A stretch of 64,000 nucleotides of DNA, taken from the NCBI GenBank assembly GCA_049609325.1, contig JBMYYK010000001.1, positions 1-64,000 on the forward strand, written 5' to 3'. The translations under genes were made by a program, and so were the position numbers. A model generated the notes under the pieces. That model ran no database searches. It had not been told where the DNA came from and saw nothing but the letters and a program-made list of their open reading frames with translations. This document shows positions 27,177 through 36,768 of the stretch, in pieces. The DNA is from GCA-2733415 sp049609325 (lineage in GTDB: Bacteria; Bacteroidota; Bacteroidia; Flavobacteriales; Flavobacteriaceae). Position 1 is the first letter of the stretch. The number at the start of each line of letters is the position of its first letter.

Positions 27177-28610
27177 TTAAGCTAAATAATGTTTAGCAAA
27201 ACCTTCGCATTGTAGAAGTGTTTCTTTTACATCATCTAAAGTTGTTCGCGGATTAATTAAACACATGCGTAAAACGACTTGATTTTGAAGTACCGTAGTA
27301 ACTAACAAAGCTCTCTGTGACTTAACTACTTTTTCTGAAATGTATTGGTTTAATTCATCTATTTCTTTTTCAGATAAATTGGAATTAATTGGGTGAAATC
27401 TGAAATTAATTACAGCAAGTGTAGCAGGTGAAATTACCTCCCAACTAGCACTTTGCCTCAATAGATGTTCAACACGTTCAGCTAAAGTAATATTATACTC
27501 TATAGCTTGTCTAAATGCCGATAAACCAAATGTTTTCACAGACATGTACAATTTCAATGCTCTAAAACGCCTAGTTAATTGAATACCGTGATCATAAAAA
27601 TTAATTTCTGAAGCATTCCCTTCTATATCTCTTAAATATTCAGGTTTTTCACTAAATGTATTACTCAGTAATTTATGATTTCTTACTAACAAGCAGCCCA
27701 TTTCATAGGGTTGAAACATCCATTTATGTGGGTCAATAGTTAACGAATCGGCTTTTTCAATACCTGAAAGTACTTTCTTTCCTTGCTTTGATAATATTGC
27801 TGCACCTCCATAAGCACCATCAATATGAAACCAAATATTTTCTTGTTTGCATATATCAGAAATGTCATTTAGAGGATCTACAGTACCTGTATTTGTAGTT
27901 CCTGCAGACGCTATAATACAAAATGGTTGAAGACCTTCTATCTTGTCTTTTGCAATGGCGTTTTTCAATTTATTAATCGCCATTTTAAATTCTAAATCAG
28001 TAGGAATTATTCGTATTTGTTCTTTTTTAAATCCGAGTACTCTAATTGCTTTTATATTTGATGAATGAGCTTGATCCGACATATAAATTACAGCTTTAGA
28101 GAAATCATCACCACAATGGTAATGCCTAGCAGTAACTATTGCAGTTAAATTAGCCATAGAACCGCCACTGGTGAATATTCCACCGCCTTTTTTTGCAGGG
28201 AACTTAAACAGTTTTAGCAACCAGCTCATTGTCACAATTTCTAATTCTGCAGCGGCAGGAGAACCTACCCATCCACCTGCAAACACATTAAATCCGGTTG
28301 CCAATATATCACCAATTACACTCACATAATTGCTTGGCCCTGGTACAAATGAATACGATTTTGGATGCGAAACAATATTACTTGTTGGTAACACCTTTTG
28401 TAACACAAAATTTAAAATTTCATCTGATGGAGCGGGCGCCTCTGGTGCAGATTCTAAAAACATCTGATCCATTTCTAGTCTTGTAGCCGTAGCCACTGGA
28501 TCCTTATCGTTCTGAGTATCAAAATGATCTACAATAGCATCAATAGCTTGATACCCTAACTGTTTCATTTCCTCTTTACTGAGTTCCAATTTATGTGTAT
28601 TGTGTAACAT
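27177..28610 (-). CDS. PLP-dependent amino-acid decarboxylase, group II
   Basis: The 477-residue protein is a group II decarboxylase (glutamate/aromatic-L-amino-acid type). It has HIDGAYGGAA for cofactor stacking and Asp pairing, and the PLP lysine in DPHKWMFQPYEMG. The substrate cannot be read from sequence; glutamate, tyrosine, tryptophan or 2,4-diaminobutyrate relatives are all possible. Its upstream region carries an Fnr-type operator shared with hemN, with a TAATTTTG -7 box exactly 33 bp from the operator centre, which hints at low-oxygen control. Confidence 0.85.
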   Translation of the reverse strand: MLHNTHKLELSKEEMKQLGYQAIDAIVDHFDTQNDKDPVATATRLEMDQMFLESAPEAPAPSDEILNFVLQKVLPTSNIVSHPKSYSFVPGPSNYVSVIGDILATGFNVFAGGWVGSPAAAELEIVTMSWLLKLFKFPAKKGGGIFTSGGSMANLTAIVTARHYHCGDDFSKAVIYMSDQAHSSNIKAIRVLGFKKEQIRIIPTDLEFKMAINKLKNAIAKDKIEGLQPFCIIASAGTTNTGTVDPLNDISDICKQENIWFHIDGAYGGAAILSKQGKKVLSGIEKADSLTIDPHKWMFQPYEMGCLLVRNHKLLSNTFSEKPEYLRDIEGNASEINFYDHGIQLTRRFRALKLYMSVKTFGLSAFRQAIEYNITLAERVEHLLRQSASWEVISPATLAVINFRFHPINSNLSEKEIDELNQYISEKVVKSQRALLVTTVLQNQVVLRMCLINPRTTLDDVKETLLQCEGFAKHYLA

Positions 28611-28626
28611 TTCCTTAATTTTTCTA

Positions 28627-28669
28627 CAAAATTAAATGAAATGGCAAAGGTACTAACTGACAATTATCA
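28627..28669 (-). promoter_or_regulatory. Fnr-type operator plus -7 box for the decarboxylase gene
   Basis: The operator TGACAATTATCA is at 28658-28669 and the minus strand -7 box TAATTTTG at 28627-28634; centre-to-centre distance is 33 bp. An alternative box TACCTTTG (28645-28652) would place the operator over the promoter and imply repression instead. Confidence 0.5.
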
Positions 28670-28700
28670 TATATTAACTCAACAACTACACTTAATTTTA
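28658..28700 (+). promoter_or_regulatory. Fnr-type operator plus -7 box for hemN
   Basis: The same operator TGACAATTATCA (28658-28669) lies 33 bp centre-to-centre from TAATTTTA at 28693-28700 (one mismatch to TAnnTTTG). It fits activation of hemN at low oxygen. Confidence 0.6.
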
Positions 28701-28720
28701 CAGTCAAAACATTGACATAT

Positions 28721-30085
28721 ATGCAATCTTTAGTTCAAAAATATAATGTTCCCGGACCACGTTACACAAGCTACCCTACCGTTCCTTACTGGAATAAAGA
28801 AGGAATTTCTTGTGACAACTGGATTAAAACCTTTCAACATTCATTTGCAGAAAGCAATCAATCTGAAGGAATAAGCCTATATATTCACTTGCCATTTTGT
28901 GAAAGTTTATGCACATTTTGTGCGTGTCATAAACACATCACCAAACGTCATGATGATGTTGAAGATGATTATATTGATACTGTTTTAAAGGAATGGTTAT
29001 TGTATTTAGATGTGTTGCTAGAACGTCCAATAATTAAAGAAATTCACTTAGGCGGTGGTACTCCTACCTTTTTTTCAAGTGCTAATTTAAAACGATTGAT
29101 CAACGGAATTTTTAAATCGGCAGATAAACATCCTGATTATGAATTTAGTTTTGAAGGACATCCAAATAACACCACAAAAGAACAATTACAAACCTTATAT
29201 GATTTAGGCTTTACTCGTGTGAGTTTTGGTGTACAAGATTATGATGCTACGGTTCAAAAAGCCATTCATAGAATACAACCATTTGAAAATGTAAAAAATG
29301 TAACCAATTGGGCTAGAGAAATTGGGTACACTTCTATAAGTCACGATTTAATTTTCGGTTTACCTTTTCAAGATTTAGAAAAAGTTAAACAAACTATAGC
29401 AATAACTAACAGCTTAAAACCAGATCGTATAGCCTTTTATAGTTATGCCCATGTACCATGGATTAAAGGCGTTGGTCAGCGTGGATTTAATGAAAAAGAC
29501 TTACCAAAAGAAAATGAAAAAAGAACTTTGTATGAACAAGGTAAACAATGGCTGGAAGATGCGGGTTATATTGAAATTGGTATGGACCATTTTGCCTTAG
29601 CTACAGATAGTTTATATACAGCTACACAAACGAAAACATTACATAGAAACTTTATGGGCTACACAGCCAATAAAACTCAATTAATGATTGGCTTAGGCAT
29701 GTCTGCCATTAGTGATTCATGGTATGCTTTTGCTCAAAACGCTAAAACAGTAAAAGAATATCAACAGCAAGTAAATGATCATATTATTCCAATATTTAGA
29801 GGTCATGAATTAAGTGATGAAGATTTAATTATCCGTAAGCATATTTTAAATATCATGTGCCATTTTAAAACCTCTTGGGCGTCTTCAGAAATGCAATTTG
29901 ACGGTTTAAAAGACTATCTAAACTTATTAGGTGAAATGCAAGAAGACGGTTTGGTTGTTATTAAAAATACGTCTTTAGAAATTCCCGAGCACGCTCGGGC
30001 ATACGTGAGAAATGTGTGTATGGCGTTTGATGCTCATTTACAACGCAATAAACCTTCTACTAAACTATTCTCTATGACAATTTAA
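28721..30085 (+). CDS. hemN: Oxygen-independent coproporphyrinogen III oxidase
   Basis: This 454-residue radical SAM enzyme starts with YNVPGPRYTSYPT, as in true HemN. It carries the cluster motif with Cys60, Cys64 and Cys67 plus the extra Cys69 (CESLCTFCAC) that separates HemN from HemW. GGGTPTFFS and FGVQD follow. It makes protoporphyrinogen without oxygen, needed for the many haem proteins nearby. I chose the ATG at 28721 over an in-frame TTG at 28712. The upstream operator points to Fnr-type control. Confidence 0.93.
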   Translation: MQSLVQKYNVPGPRYTSYPTVPYWNKEGISCDNWIKTFQHSFAESNQSEGISLYIHLPFCESLCTFCACHKHITKRHDDVEDDYIDTVLKEWLLYLDVLLERPIIKEIHLGGGTPTFFSSANLKRLINGIFKSADKHPDYEFSFEGHPNNTTKEQLQTLYDLGFTRVSFGVQDYDATVQKAIHRIQPFENVKNVTNWAREIGYTSISHDLIFGLPFQDLEKVKQTIAITNSLKPDRIAFYSYAHVPWIKGVGQRGFNEKDLPKENEKRTLYEQGKQWLEDAGYIEIGMDHFALATDSLYTATQTKTLHRNFMGYTANKTQLMIGLGMSAISDSWYAFAQNAKTVKEYQQQVNDHIIPIFRGHELSDEDLIIRKHILNIMCHFKTSWASSEMQFDGLKDYLNLLGEMQEDGLVVIKNTSLEIPEHARAYVRNVCMAFDAHLQRNKPSTKLFSMTI

Positions 30086-30087
30086 AT

Positions 30088-30121
30088 AGAAAACCCTGAA
30101 ACTAACATTTCAGGGTTTTCT
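30088..30121. terminator. Bidirectional intrinsic terminator
   Basis: A perfect 14-bp stem (AGAAAACCCTGAAA with TTTCAGGGTTTTCT) around a 6-nt loop, between convergent hemN and the CBS gene. Confidence 0.9.
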
Positions 30122-30141
30122 TTATACTTCTTTAAGGTATG

Positions 30142-30561
30142 TTAGTACTGTTCTAACAAATATGTAATCAAATCGGTTGTTGTAACAATTCCCACTAACT
30201 TTCCATTGTCTTCAACTGGTAAAGCATGAAAACTTTCTTTTGCTAAAATTTTAGCTACATCATAAATTGTATCTGTAGCATTTACAGAAACTACCGTTTT
30301 AACCATAACTTGTTGCAAGGTAAACATATTGTATACAATAGTATCTACATGATCATCTTCTTCATAAGCTGCGTCAGCAAAGCTAATACGTAACAAATCG
30401 GTATAACTCAACATCCCTTCAATTTTGTTATTATTCACCACGGGTATATGTCTGATGTTGTGCTTTTTAAATAAGCCTTCAGCTTTTTCTAATGTATCTG
30501 TAACATTTAATAACACTAGATTAGTTGACATAATTTTTGATACTGGAACTCTTTTTTTCAT
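30142..30561 (-). CDS. Two-CBS-domain protein
   Basis: The 139-residue protein consists of two CBS motifs (about residues 8-60 and 80-135) with HIRHIPVVNN and SFHALPVEDNGKLVGIVTTTDLI, and nothing else. Such stand-alone CBS pairs bind adenine nucleotides and act as regulators. The start at 30561 (MKKRVPVSKIM) fits the family; 30585 would add 8 residues. It lies just after the cbb3 operon and may share its low-oxygen control through the operator-like site at 30685. Confidence 0.8.
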   Translation of the reverse strand: MKKRVPVSKIMSTNLVLLNVTDTLEKAEGLFKKHNIRHIPVVNNNKIEGMLSYTDLLRISFADAAYEEDDHVDTIVYNMFTLQQVMVKTVVSVNATDTIYDVAKILAKESFHALPVEDNGKLVGIVTTTDLITYLLEQY

Positions 30562-30684
30562 AGCAAATAGGATTTCGCCATACATATGGCAATTAATAAA
30601 ATTTATAAAGGGTTATCTAACTCCTCTACTATAAAGTTCGTAAAAAAATAGGCGAAATTTTATGATATATGTTATTACTTTTAC

Positions 30685-30696
30685 TGATAAAAATCA
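30685..30696 (-). promoter_or_regulatory. Fnr-type operator upstream of the CBS gene
   Basis: TGATAAAAATCA matches TGAY-N4-RTCA in the 120-144 bp gap before the CBS gene. At 33 bp from its centre the minus strand reads AAAATTTC, only a weak -7 box, so this site is less certain than the others. Confidence 0.35.
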
Positions 30697-30705
30697 ATAA
30701 CATAA

Positions 30706-31410
30706 TTAATGGCAATATTTGGGGGTTGTAGTTAAAAACAAACTCGTCTCTTCTGGCGATAAATATGGCAGTCCTAAACCTAAACCTCTGACAATAAATA
30801 ACACACCTAAAACAACAACAAAAACCGGAATTATGTTTTGTAACTGTTGTTTAAGTTTTACTGAAAAAACATCCTTAACATAAAGTAAGACACTTAAAAG
30901 AGGTATGGTTCCAACCCCATATAACAGCATATACAATGCAGCTAATGTGCTGTTAGACATGGCTACAGCTCCTACTAACGCAATATACACCATACCACAA
31001 GGCAAAAAGCCATTTAATACGCCTATCATATAAATAGAATAGAATGATTCCTTCTTTAAGTATAAACCTAGATGTAACTTCAGTGTATTTAATACTCGTG
31101 TAAATGGTGTTGCTTTTAACGTGATCTGATTGCTGATTTTTGGAAATAACGTCAATACAATCATAATCACACCTATAATAATAGACAGTTTTTGTTGTAA
31201 GCCCGACAAGAACAACCCCTTACCTACTAAGCCAAACAATAGTCCTAATATACTGTACGTGGTGACTCTTCCTAAATGATACAATACAATTTGAACGTGT
31301 TTTTTTATGGTGCTTGTTTTACTTAATGGCAATAACATTGCTATAGGGCCACACATGCCTATACAATGTAAACTTCCTAAAAGCCCTAATATGAAGCCTG
31401 CCAAAAGCAC
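30706..31410 (-). CDS. SafE/UreH-like membrane protein of the cbb3 operon
   Basis: This 234-residue protein has six to seven membrane helices and the signature GSLHCIGMCGPIA at residues 11-23. Proteins of this type (sulfite exporter TauE/SafE family, DsbD-like core) close many cbb3 operons. The Cys pair and His suggest copper delivery or redox work in oxidase assembly; that is inference. It starts 1 bp after ccoH. Confidence 0.8.
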   Translation of the reverse strand: MLLAGFILGLLGSLHCIGMCGPIAMLLPLSKTSTIKKHVQIVLYHLGRVTTYSILGLLFGLVGKGLFLSGLQQKLSIIIGVIMIVLTLFPKISNQITLKATPFTRVLNTLKLHLGLYLKKESFYSIYMIGVLNGFLPCGMVYIALVGAVAMSNSTLAALYMLLYGVGTIPLLSVLLYVKDVFSVKLKQQLQNIIPVFVVVLGVLFIVRGLGLGLPYLSPEETSLFLTTTPKYCH

Positions 31411-31411
31411 T

Positions 31412-31858
31412 TTATAGTAATAAATCTTGTTTAAACAAATACTCTACGTTGTTACATGTAAAATCAATGATAAGGTTCCAACGACCATCAACAAGATCTT
31501 TTTTCGGTAAAAATAAGATGTTGGAAGAAACTGATAATGGAATTTCTATATCCAATTTCTTGTTAGATGGTCTGTATAGGAACACTTGACCTTTAATAGC
31601 GTCTGATGGTAACTCTTTAGGAAATATTACAAATATCCCTTTTTCAGTTACATCAACTTTTATGTTTTCACTAAGTGATTGTAAGTTTTGTTCTTTATTT
31701 ATTTCATCTTGAAATGCAAGCTCGCTTTTATAATAATCATCAACTACTAAATCATGATCATAATTAGAGTTGGTTGACATTTTAATCACAAAAAATAAAA
31801 TAAATGCTATAAACGCAATGATTGCAAGTACGATTGATGTTCCCCAATTAATTCTCAT
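31412..31858 (-). CDS. ccoH: FixH/CcoH family protein
   Basis: The 148-residue protein has one N-terminal membrane anchor (about residues 8-27), YDHDLVVDDYYKSELAFQDEI and a small beta-rich periplasmic domain, the layout of FixH/CcoH, a cbb3 assembly or stability factor. It lies between ccoG and the SafE-like gene with gaps of 14 and 1 bp. Confidence 0.85.
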   Translation of the reverse strand: MRINWGTSIVLAIIAFIAFILFFVIKMSTNSNYDHDLVVDDYYKSELAFQDEINKEQNLQSLSENIKVDVTEKGIFVIFPKELPSDAIKGQVFLYRPSNKKLDIEIPLSVSSNILFLPKKDLVDGRWNLIIDFTCNNVEYLFKQDLLL

Positions 31859-31872
31859 AACTCATGTATTTA

Positions 31873-33294
31873 TTATCTAAATTTTCTTGGCCCTAAAAAA
31901 TTGGTTGATGTGGTTTCAATTTTTTGACCATTACTATAAATCGCAACTTTTATGTGTTCTCTGTCCTTTGTTAATTCAGATTTTGGAATCTCAACAAATA
32001 ACGTTCCAGTTGCTAATGCTTGTGCATCTAGGTGTATGTCAGAAATCCCAACAACATTAACCACACCAGAATGCGACACTAATTTAAATTCTATGTTAGA
32101 AATATCACGCGTAGTTTTATTTACCAATTTATAAGTATATACATTACTGATGATGTTGTTTGCCTTTTTTTCATATAACTGTCCAGGTAATTTTAACAAA
32201 CTCGCTTCAACATCATTACGCAAAAACAACATTACACTCATTACTGCTAAGAGTAGTAATAATACTGCCGAATAGGCTTTATTACGTGTTGTGAATATTA
32301 CCTGTTCGCCTTTACTTATGTTATCCTCAGAATCATAACGGATGAGTCCTTTTGGTAAATTGACCTTTTCCATCATAAAATCACAAGCGTCGATACAAGC
32401 TGTACAGTTAACACATTCCAATTGAGTCCCGTTTCTAATATCGATACCTGTTGGGCAAACTTGTACACATTGATTACAGTCAATACAATCTCCTTTACCT
32501 AGTGCATTACGATCTTCATTTTTTTTGAATTTTGAGCGACCCTCTGTACGTTCTCCTCTTACATAGTCATAAGCAATATTAATTGTTTTATTGTCTAATA
32601 GCACTCCTTGTAATCTCCCATACGGACATGCTATGACGCAAACTTGCTCTCTAAACCATGAAAACACAAAAAAGAATACTGTTGTAAATATCAATAAGGC
32701 TATTAATGTACCAATATGCGAAAATGGTTCTATAAAAATATAGGAAATCAATACATCACTACCTATAAAATATGCTAAAAACACATTAGCTATAATAAAA
32801 GAAATCAGGTAAAATATTGTCCATTTAAGCAAGCGTTTTCTAATTTTTTCTGAAGTCCACTTTTGCTTATCTAATCTAATTTGTGCGCCTCTATCACCTT
32901 CAATAGCATATTCAATTTTCCTAAATACCATTTCCATAAAAATGGTCTGTGGGCATATCCACCCACAAAATATTCTTCCAAAAATTACTGTAAATAGTAC
33001 TATAAATAATATTCCTATTAGCATGGCCATTACCAACAAATGGAAGTCTTGAGGCCAAAACGGAAAACCGAAAATATTAAATTTCCTGTCTATTACATTA
33101 AAGAGTAGAAATTGGTTGCCATTAATTTTTAAAAAAGGAAAAGAAAACAAACACAACAACAACAACCAACTAATTTGTGTTCTATATTTATAAAATCTAC
33201 CAGAAGGTTTTTTGGGGTAAATCCAATTACGCTTACCTTCGTCAGTAATAGTACCGATAGAATCTCTAAATACTTCTTTTCCTTGATCTGACAT
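31873..33294 (-). CDS. ccoG: Cytochrome c oxidase accessory protein CcoG (RdxA/FixG)
   Basis: This 473-residue membrane ferredoxin has four to five membrane helices and GRIFCGWICPQTIF. Two 4Fe-4S motifs follow (CIDCNQCVQVCP and CVNCTACIDACD), then a C-terminal Ig-like FixG domain (about 370-470). CcoG reduces copper(II) during cbb3 assembly. It follows ccoP by 35 bp. Confidence 0.93.
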   Translation of the reverse strand: MSDQGKEVFRDSIGTITDEGKRNWIYPKKPSGRFYKYRTQISWLLLLCLFSFPFLKINGNQFLLFNVIDRKFNIFGFPFWPQDFHLLVMAMLIGILFIVLFTVIFGRIFCGWICPQTIFMEMVFRKIEYAIEGDRGAQIRLDKQKWTSEKIRKRLLKWTIFYLISFIIANVFLAYFIGSDVLISYIFIEPFSHIGTLIALLIFTTVFFFVFSWFREQVCVIACPYGRLQGVLLDNKTINIAYDYVRGERTEGRSKFKKNEDRNALGKGDCIDCNQCVQVCPTGIDIRNGTQLECVNCTACIDACDFMMEKVNLPKGLIRYDSEDNISKGEQVIFTTRNKAYSAVLLLLLAVMSVMLFLRNDVEASLLKLPGQLYEKKANNIISNVYTYKLVNKTTRDISNIEFKLVSHSGVVNVVGISDIHLDAQALATGTLFVEIPKSELTKDREHIKVAIYSNGQKIETTSTNFLGPRKFR

Positions 33295-33329
33295 CTGTTA
33301 AATTAACCTAACGTTTATGATGTAACTAT

Positions 33330-34202
33330 TTATTCTCCTGTCCAAATTTCACCTTCAGCTGCTTTTGCACCTTCAGGATTTGTACCTTCAAGCGTTAATA
33401 TATACGACGCAACTTGTTGTATTTGTGAAGGCTTTAATCCTTTTTTAGACCAAGCTTCCATACCTTTTGCTGGTCTACCTCCTTGTGAAATTGTTTTAAA
33501 AATATTACTAATTCCTCCACCTAAAACCCAATGTTTGTCTGTTAAGTTTGGACCAATACTTCCTCCACCATCTGGTTTATGACACACTGCACAGTTTTGT
33601 ACAAATACTGCTTTTCCTTCCTCTATATCTGCAGGTTCAGTTAAAGCAACTACTGTGGTATAGTCAACCATATCTTTTGCGGTTTTTTTGTATTCTTCAA
33701 TTTCTATACGCGCAATTTCCATTTCATTTTCAAACTCTTGTATTTGAGAATCTCCACCAAACATATGAAAACGTGCTAAGTATATCACGGCAAACACAAT
33801 AGTAGCATAGAATCCCCAAACCCACCATGGTGGTAATGAGTTATCTAGTTCTTTAATACCATCATAATTGTGGTTAAGGACGATATCTTCTTCCTGATCT
33901 ATAGGTTTAGCATTTGTAGCCTTTTTTAAGAAGTTAGCTAACCATGATGGACTACTTGATTCTGCATTTAATTTTGCTTGACGCTCTTCTTCAGAAAGCA
34001 TGCGTAGCATCATATTATTAATTGCTCCGTAACATATTTCAAAAACGATAATGATGAATAAAATTAAAATCAGTAAATATGTTATTTCAGGGTACTTTAC
34101 AAATGCTGGTTGTTTACCAGAATCAATAAAATATTCTAATATCCCGGCAGAACCGAAAAATATTAGTGGTACTCTAACATGTAATGGAAAATATTTGTTC
34201 AT
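33330..34202 (-). CDS. ccoP: cbb3 oxidase subunit III, single-haem form
   Basis: The 290-residue protein has two membrane helices (about 40-58 and 127-147) and one cytochrome c domain near the C-terminus with CAVCH (about residues 206-210) and the later GMEAW Met region. Proteobacterial CcoP has two c-type haems; here only one CXXCH exists, as in other Bacteroidota. It carries electrons to the catalytic subunit. Confidence 0.9.
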   Translation of the reverse strand: MNKYFPLHVRVPLIFFGSAGILEYFIDSGKQPAFVKYPEITYLLILILFIIIVFEICYGAINNMMLRMLSEEERQAKLNAESSSPSWLANFLKKATNAKPIDQEEDIVLNHNYDGIKELDNSLPPWWVWGFYATIVFAVIYLARFHMFGGDSQIQEFENEMEIARIEIEEYKKTAKDMVDYTTVVALTEPADIEEGKAVFVQNCAVCHKPDGGGSIGPNLTDKHWVLGGGISNIFKTISQGGRPAKGMEAWSKKGLKPSQIQQVASYILTLEGTNPEGAKAAEGEIWTGE

Positions 34203-34214
34203 AATATCCTGTTT

Positions 34215-34382
34215 TTAATGATCTAATGGCAACTGGCTTACCTTATTAATATATGTACTTTTTGATTTTATAACCCACCAAAACAAGGCTACAAAAAATA
34301 AAAAGAAAATAAGTAGTGAAATGATTGGGTATATCTCAATTCCCTCAATCGTTTCCATGTGATGTTTTATAAACTTTAACAT
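34215..34382 (-). CDS. ccoQ: CcoQ-like small subunit
   Basis: This 55-residue protein has one membrane helix (about residues 19-40, YPIISLLIFFLFFVALFWW) followed by a short polar tail, as in CcoQ/FixQ. It sits exactly between ccoNO and ccoP (gaps of 12 bp each). It probably stabilises the oxidase complex. Confidence 0.85.
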   Translation of the reverse strand: MLKFIKHHMETIEGIEIYPIISLLIFFLFFVALFWWVIKSKSTYINKVSQLPLDH

Positions 34383-34394
34383 AGGTAGTTTGTT

Positions 34395-36569
34395 TTAATT
34401 TTGTACAGTTTCTTTCACTTTAATATCTGTTCCTAAACGTTGCAGGTATCCTATTAAAGCAATAATTTCTCTATCTTTTAAAGGCACAAAGTCTGCTCCT
34501 TTTTCCGATGCTTCTTCTTTAAATGAAGTATTGATATCCTCATTCAATAATAAATCATCTGCTATAGCTTTGGCTTGAGCTTCAATAGTTGCATCAGCTG
34601 CATTAATTTCTGCTTCTGTGTATGGCACACCTAATGTTACCATTGCTCTCATCTTATCTTTTGTACTTGTGTAATCTTGCTTGTTTGCAATAATCCATGG
34701 ATAACGAGGCATTAATGACTTCTCTTCAATAGCCTGTGGGTCATACATATGATTAAAGTGCCATACATTAGACTTTAAACCTCCTTCACGATGCAAGTCT
34801 GGTCCTGTACGTTTTGATCCCCATAAGAACGGATGATCATATACAAACTCTCCTGCTTTAGAATATTCTCCGTAACGTTCAACCTCTGAACGGAATGGTC
34901 TTACCATTTGTGAGTGACAAGACACACAACCTTCTCTAATATAGATATCACGTCCTTCTAACTCTAATGGTGTATACGGTTTTACACTGCTGATAGTTGG
35001 TATGTTAGAATCTACCATTATAGTTGGAACAATTTGAATAACTCCACCAATTAAAATCGCTATAGTAGCCAAAATGGTTAACTGAACTGGTTTACGCTCT
35101 AACCACACATGGAATGTTTCACCACGTAAACGTCCTTTTCCTAATTTCTGTAACTCTGGAGCTTCAGCAAGTTCATCAGTAACTTGTTCTCCTGACTTCA
35201 CCGTTTTTACAATGTTATATAGCATTACAAATGCTCCTAGTATATAGATAGATCCTCCAATAGCACGCATCCAATACATTGGCATGATTTCTACAATTGT
35301 ATCAACAAAACTGTACACTAAGGTCCCTTCAGGTGCAAATTGTTTCCACATTTCTGCTTGAACGAAACCTGCTACATACATTGGTAGGGCGTAAAGTATA
35401 ATACCTAAAGTCCCTAACCAAAAATGTGTGTTAGCTAATTTTGTAGAGAATAATGTTGTTTTAAACATTCTAGGTACTAACCAATATATCATACCAAAAG
35501 CTAAGAATCCATTCCATGCTAAGGCTCCAACGTGAACGTGAGCAATAATCCAATCTGTAAAGTGTGCAATGGCATTCACGTTTTTAAGTGATAGCATTGG
35601 CCCTTCAAAAGTCGCCATACCGTAACCTGTTATGGCAACAACCATAAACTTTAATACAGGATCAACACGAACTTTATCCCAAGCTCCTCTAAGGGTTAAT
35701 AATCCGTTTATCATTCCTCCCCAAGATGGTGCTAATAGCATTATTGAAAACGCAACTCCTAAATTCTGTGCCCAATCTGGTAATGCCGTGTATAATAAAT
35801 GGTGAGGCCCTGCCCAAATGTATATGAATATTAACGACCAAAAGTGTACAATTGATAAGCGGTATGAATAAACTGGTCTATCCGCTGCCTTTGGCACAAA
35901 ATAGTACATTAAACCAAGGAATGGCGTTGTTAAAAAGAAAGCCACGGCATTATGCCCATACCACCACTGTACTAAGGCATCTTGTACACCTGCGTATACT
36001 GAATAACTTTTTAAGAATGATAACGGTAATTCTAAACTATTAAATACATGCAATACTGTAACAGTTACAAATGTTCCTAAGTAAAACCATATTGCTACAT
36101 ATAAATGGCGCTCGCGTCGTTTTAAAATAGTCCAAATCATATTAGCTCCAAAAGCCAACCAAACTAAGGCAATTGCAATATCTATAGGCCATTCTAACTC
36201 TGCATATTCCTTACTTGTTGTATACCCCAAAGGTAACGTAATTGCAGCAGCTACAATAATTGCTTGCCATCCCCAAAAGTTAAATTTACTTAAGAAATCG
36301 CTAGCCATACGTGCTTTTAATAAACGCTGTAAAGAATAGTAAACACCAGCAAAAATGGCGTTACCAACAAATGCAAATATCACGGCATTAGTATGTAATG
36401 GTCTTAAACGACCAAAACTCAACCATGAAATACCATCTGTCATGTTCGGAAAAATAAACATTAGAGCTATAATTAGCCCTACACTCATACCTACTAAGCC
36501 CCATAAAATAGTGGCGTAGATAAAATTCTTTACAATTTTGTTGTCATAATAAAATTGCTGTAGTTCCAT
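34395..36569 (-). CDS. ccoN: cbb3 oxidase catalytic subunit, CcoN-CcoO fusion
   Basis: This 724-residue protein fuses the haem-copper subunit I (about 1-470; LRPLHTNAVIFAF, WWYGHNAVAFFLTTP, HAHVHVGALAWNG) to the membrane-anchored monohaem cytochrome CcoO (about 500-724). The CcoO part has CVSCHSQMVRPF and the sequence GPDLHREGG. It reduces oxygen with high affinity. I chose the ATG at 36569 (MELQQFYY), which follows the ccoS stop; the start at 36605 would overlap ccoS by 32 bp. Confidence 0.93.
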   Translation of the reverse strand: MELQQFYYDNKIVKNFIYATILWGLVGMSVGLIIALMFIFPNMTDGISWLSFGRLRPLHTNAVIFAFVGNAIFAGVYYSLQRLLKARMASDFLSKFNFWGWQAIIVAAAITLPLGYTTSKEYAELEWPIDIAIALVWLAFGANMIWTILKRRERHLYVAIWFYLGTFVTVTVLHVFNSLELPLSFLKSYSVYAGVQDALVQWWYGHNAVAFFLTTPFLGLMYYFVPKAADRPVYSYRLSIVHFWSLIFIYIWAGPHHLLYTALPDWAQNLGVAFSIMLLAPSWGGMINGLLTLRGAWDKVRVDPVLKFMVVAITGYGMATFEGPMLSLKNVNAIAHFTDWIIAHVHVGALAWNGFLAFGMIYWLVPRMFKTTLFSTKLANTHFWLGTLGIILYALPMYVAGFVQAEMWKQFAPEGTLVYSFVDTIVEIMPMYWMRAIGGSIYILGAFVMLYNIVKTVKSGEQVTDELAEAPELQKLGKGRLRGETFHVWLERKPVQLTILATIAILIGGVIQIVPTIMVDSNIPTISSVKPYTPLELEGRDIYIREGCVSCHSQMVRPFRSEVERYGEYSKAGEFVYDHPFLWGSKRTGPDLHREGGLKSNVWHFNHMYDPQAIEEKSLMPRYPWIIANKQDYTSTKDKMRAMVTLGVPYTEAEINAADATIEAQAKAIADDLLLNEDINTSFKEEASEKGADFVPLKDREIIALIGYLQRLGTDIKVKETVQN

Positions 36570-36573
36570 AAAG

Positions 36574-36747
36574 TTATGATTTGTTTTTTTTAGGAGAGTT
36601 GACAACTAGTTCATCATCAAAAAGCATACGAACAGATGGTGTATATGAATCATCATATTGCCCGTGTTTTACAGCTATAATGAAAGCTATAAAAAACACA
36701 ACTGCAACAATAATACTTATGGTGATTAAAATGTATATCACTCCCAT
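36574..36747 (-). CDS. ccoS: CcoS cbb3 assembly protein
   Basis: This 57-residue protein starts MGVIYILITISI, has one membrane helix (about 3-25) and then HGQYDDSYTPSVRMLFDDE, the typical CcoS pattern with a short acidic tail. CcoS is needed for cofactor insertion into the oxidase. It is the first gene of the cbb3 operon, 4 bp before ccoNO, with a strong Fnr-type promoter upstream. Confidence 0.9.
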   Translation of the reverse strand: MGVIYILITISIIVAVVFFIAFIIAVKHGQYDDSYTPSVRMLFDDELVVNSPKKNKS

Positions 36748-36768
36748 ATCTTAATTTTTACCTAGAAA

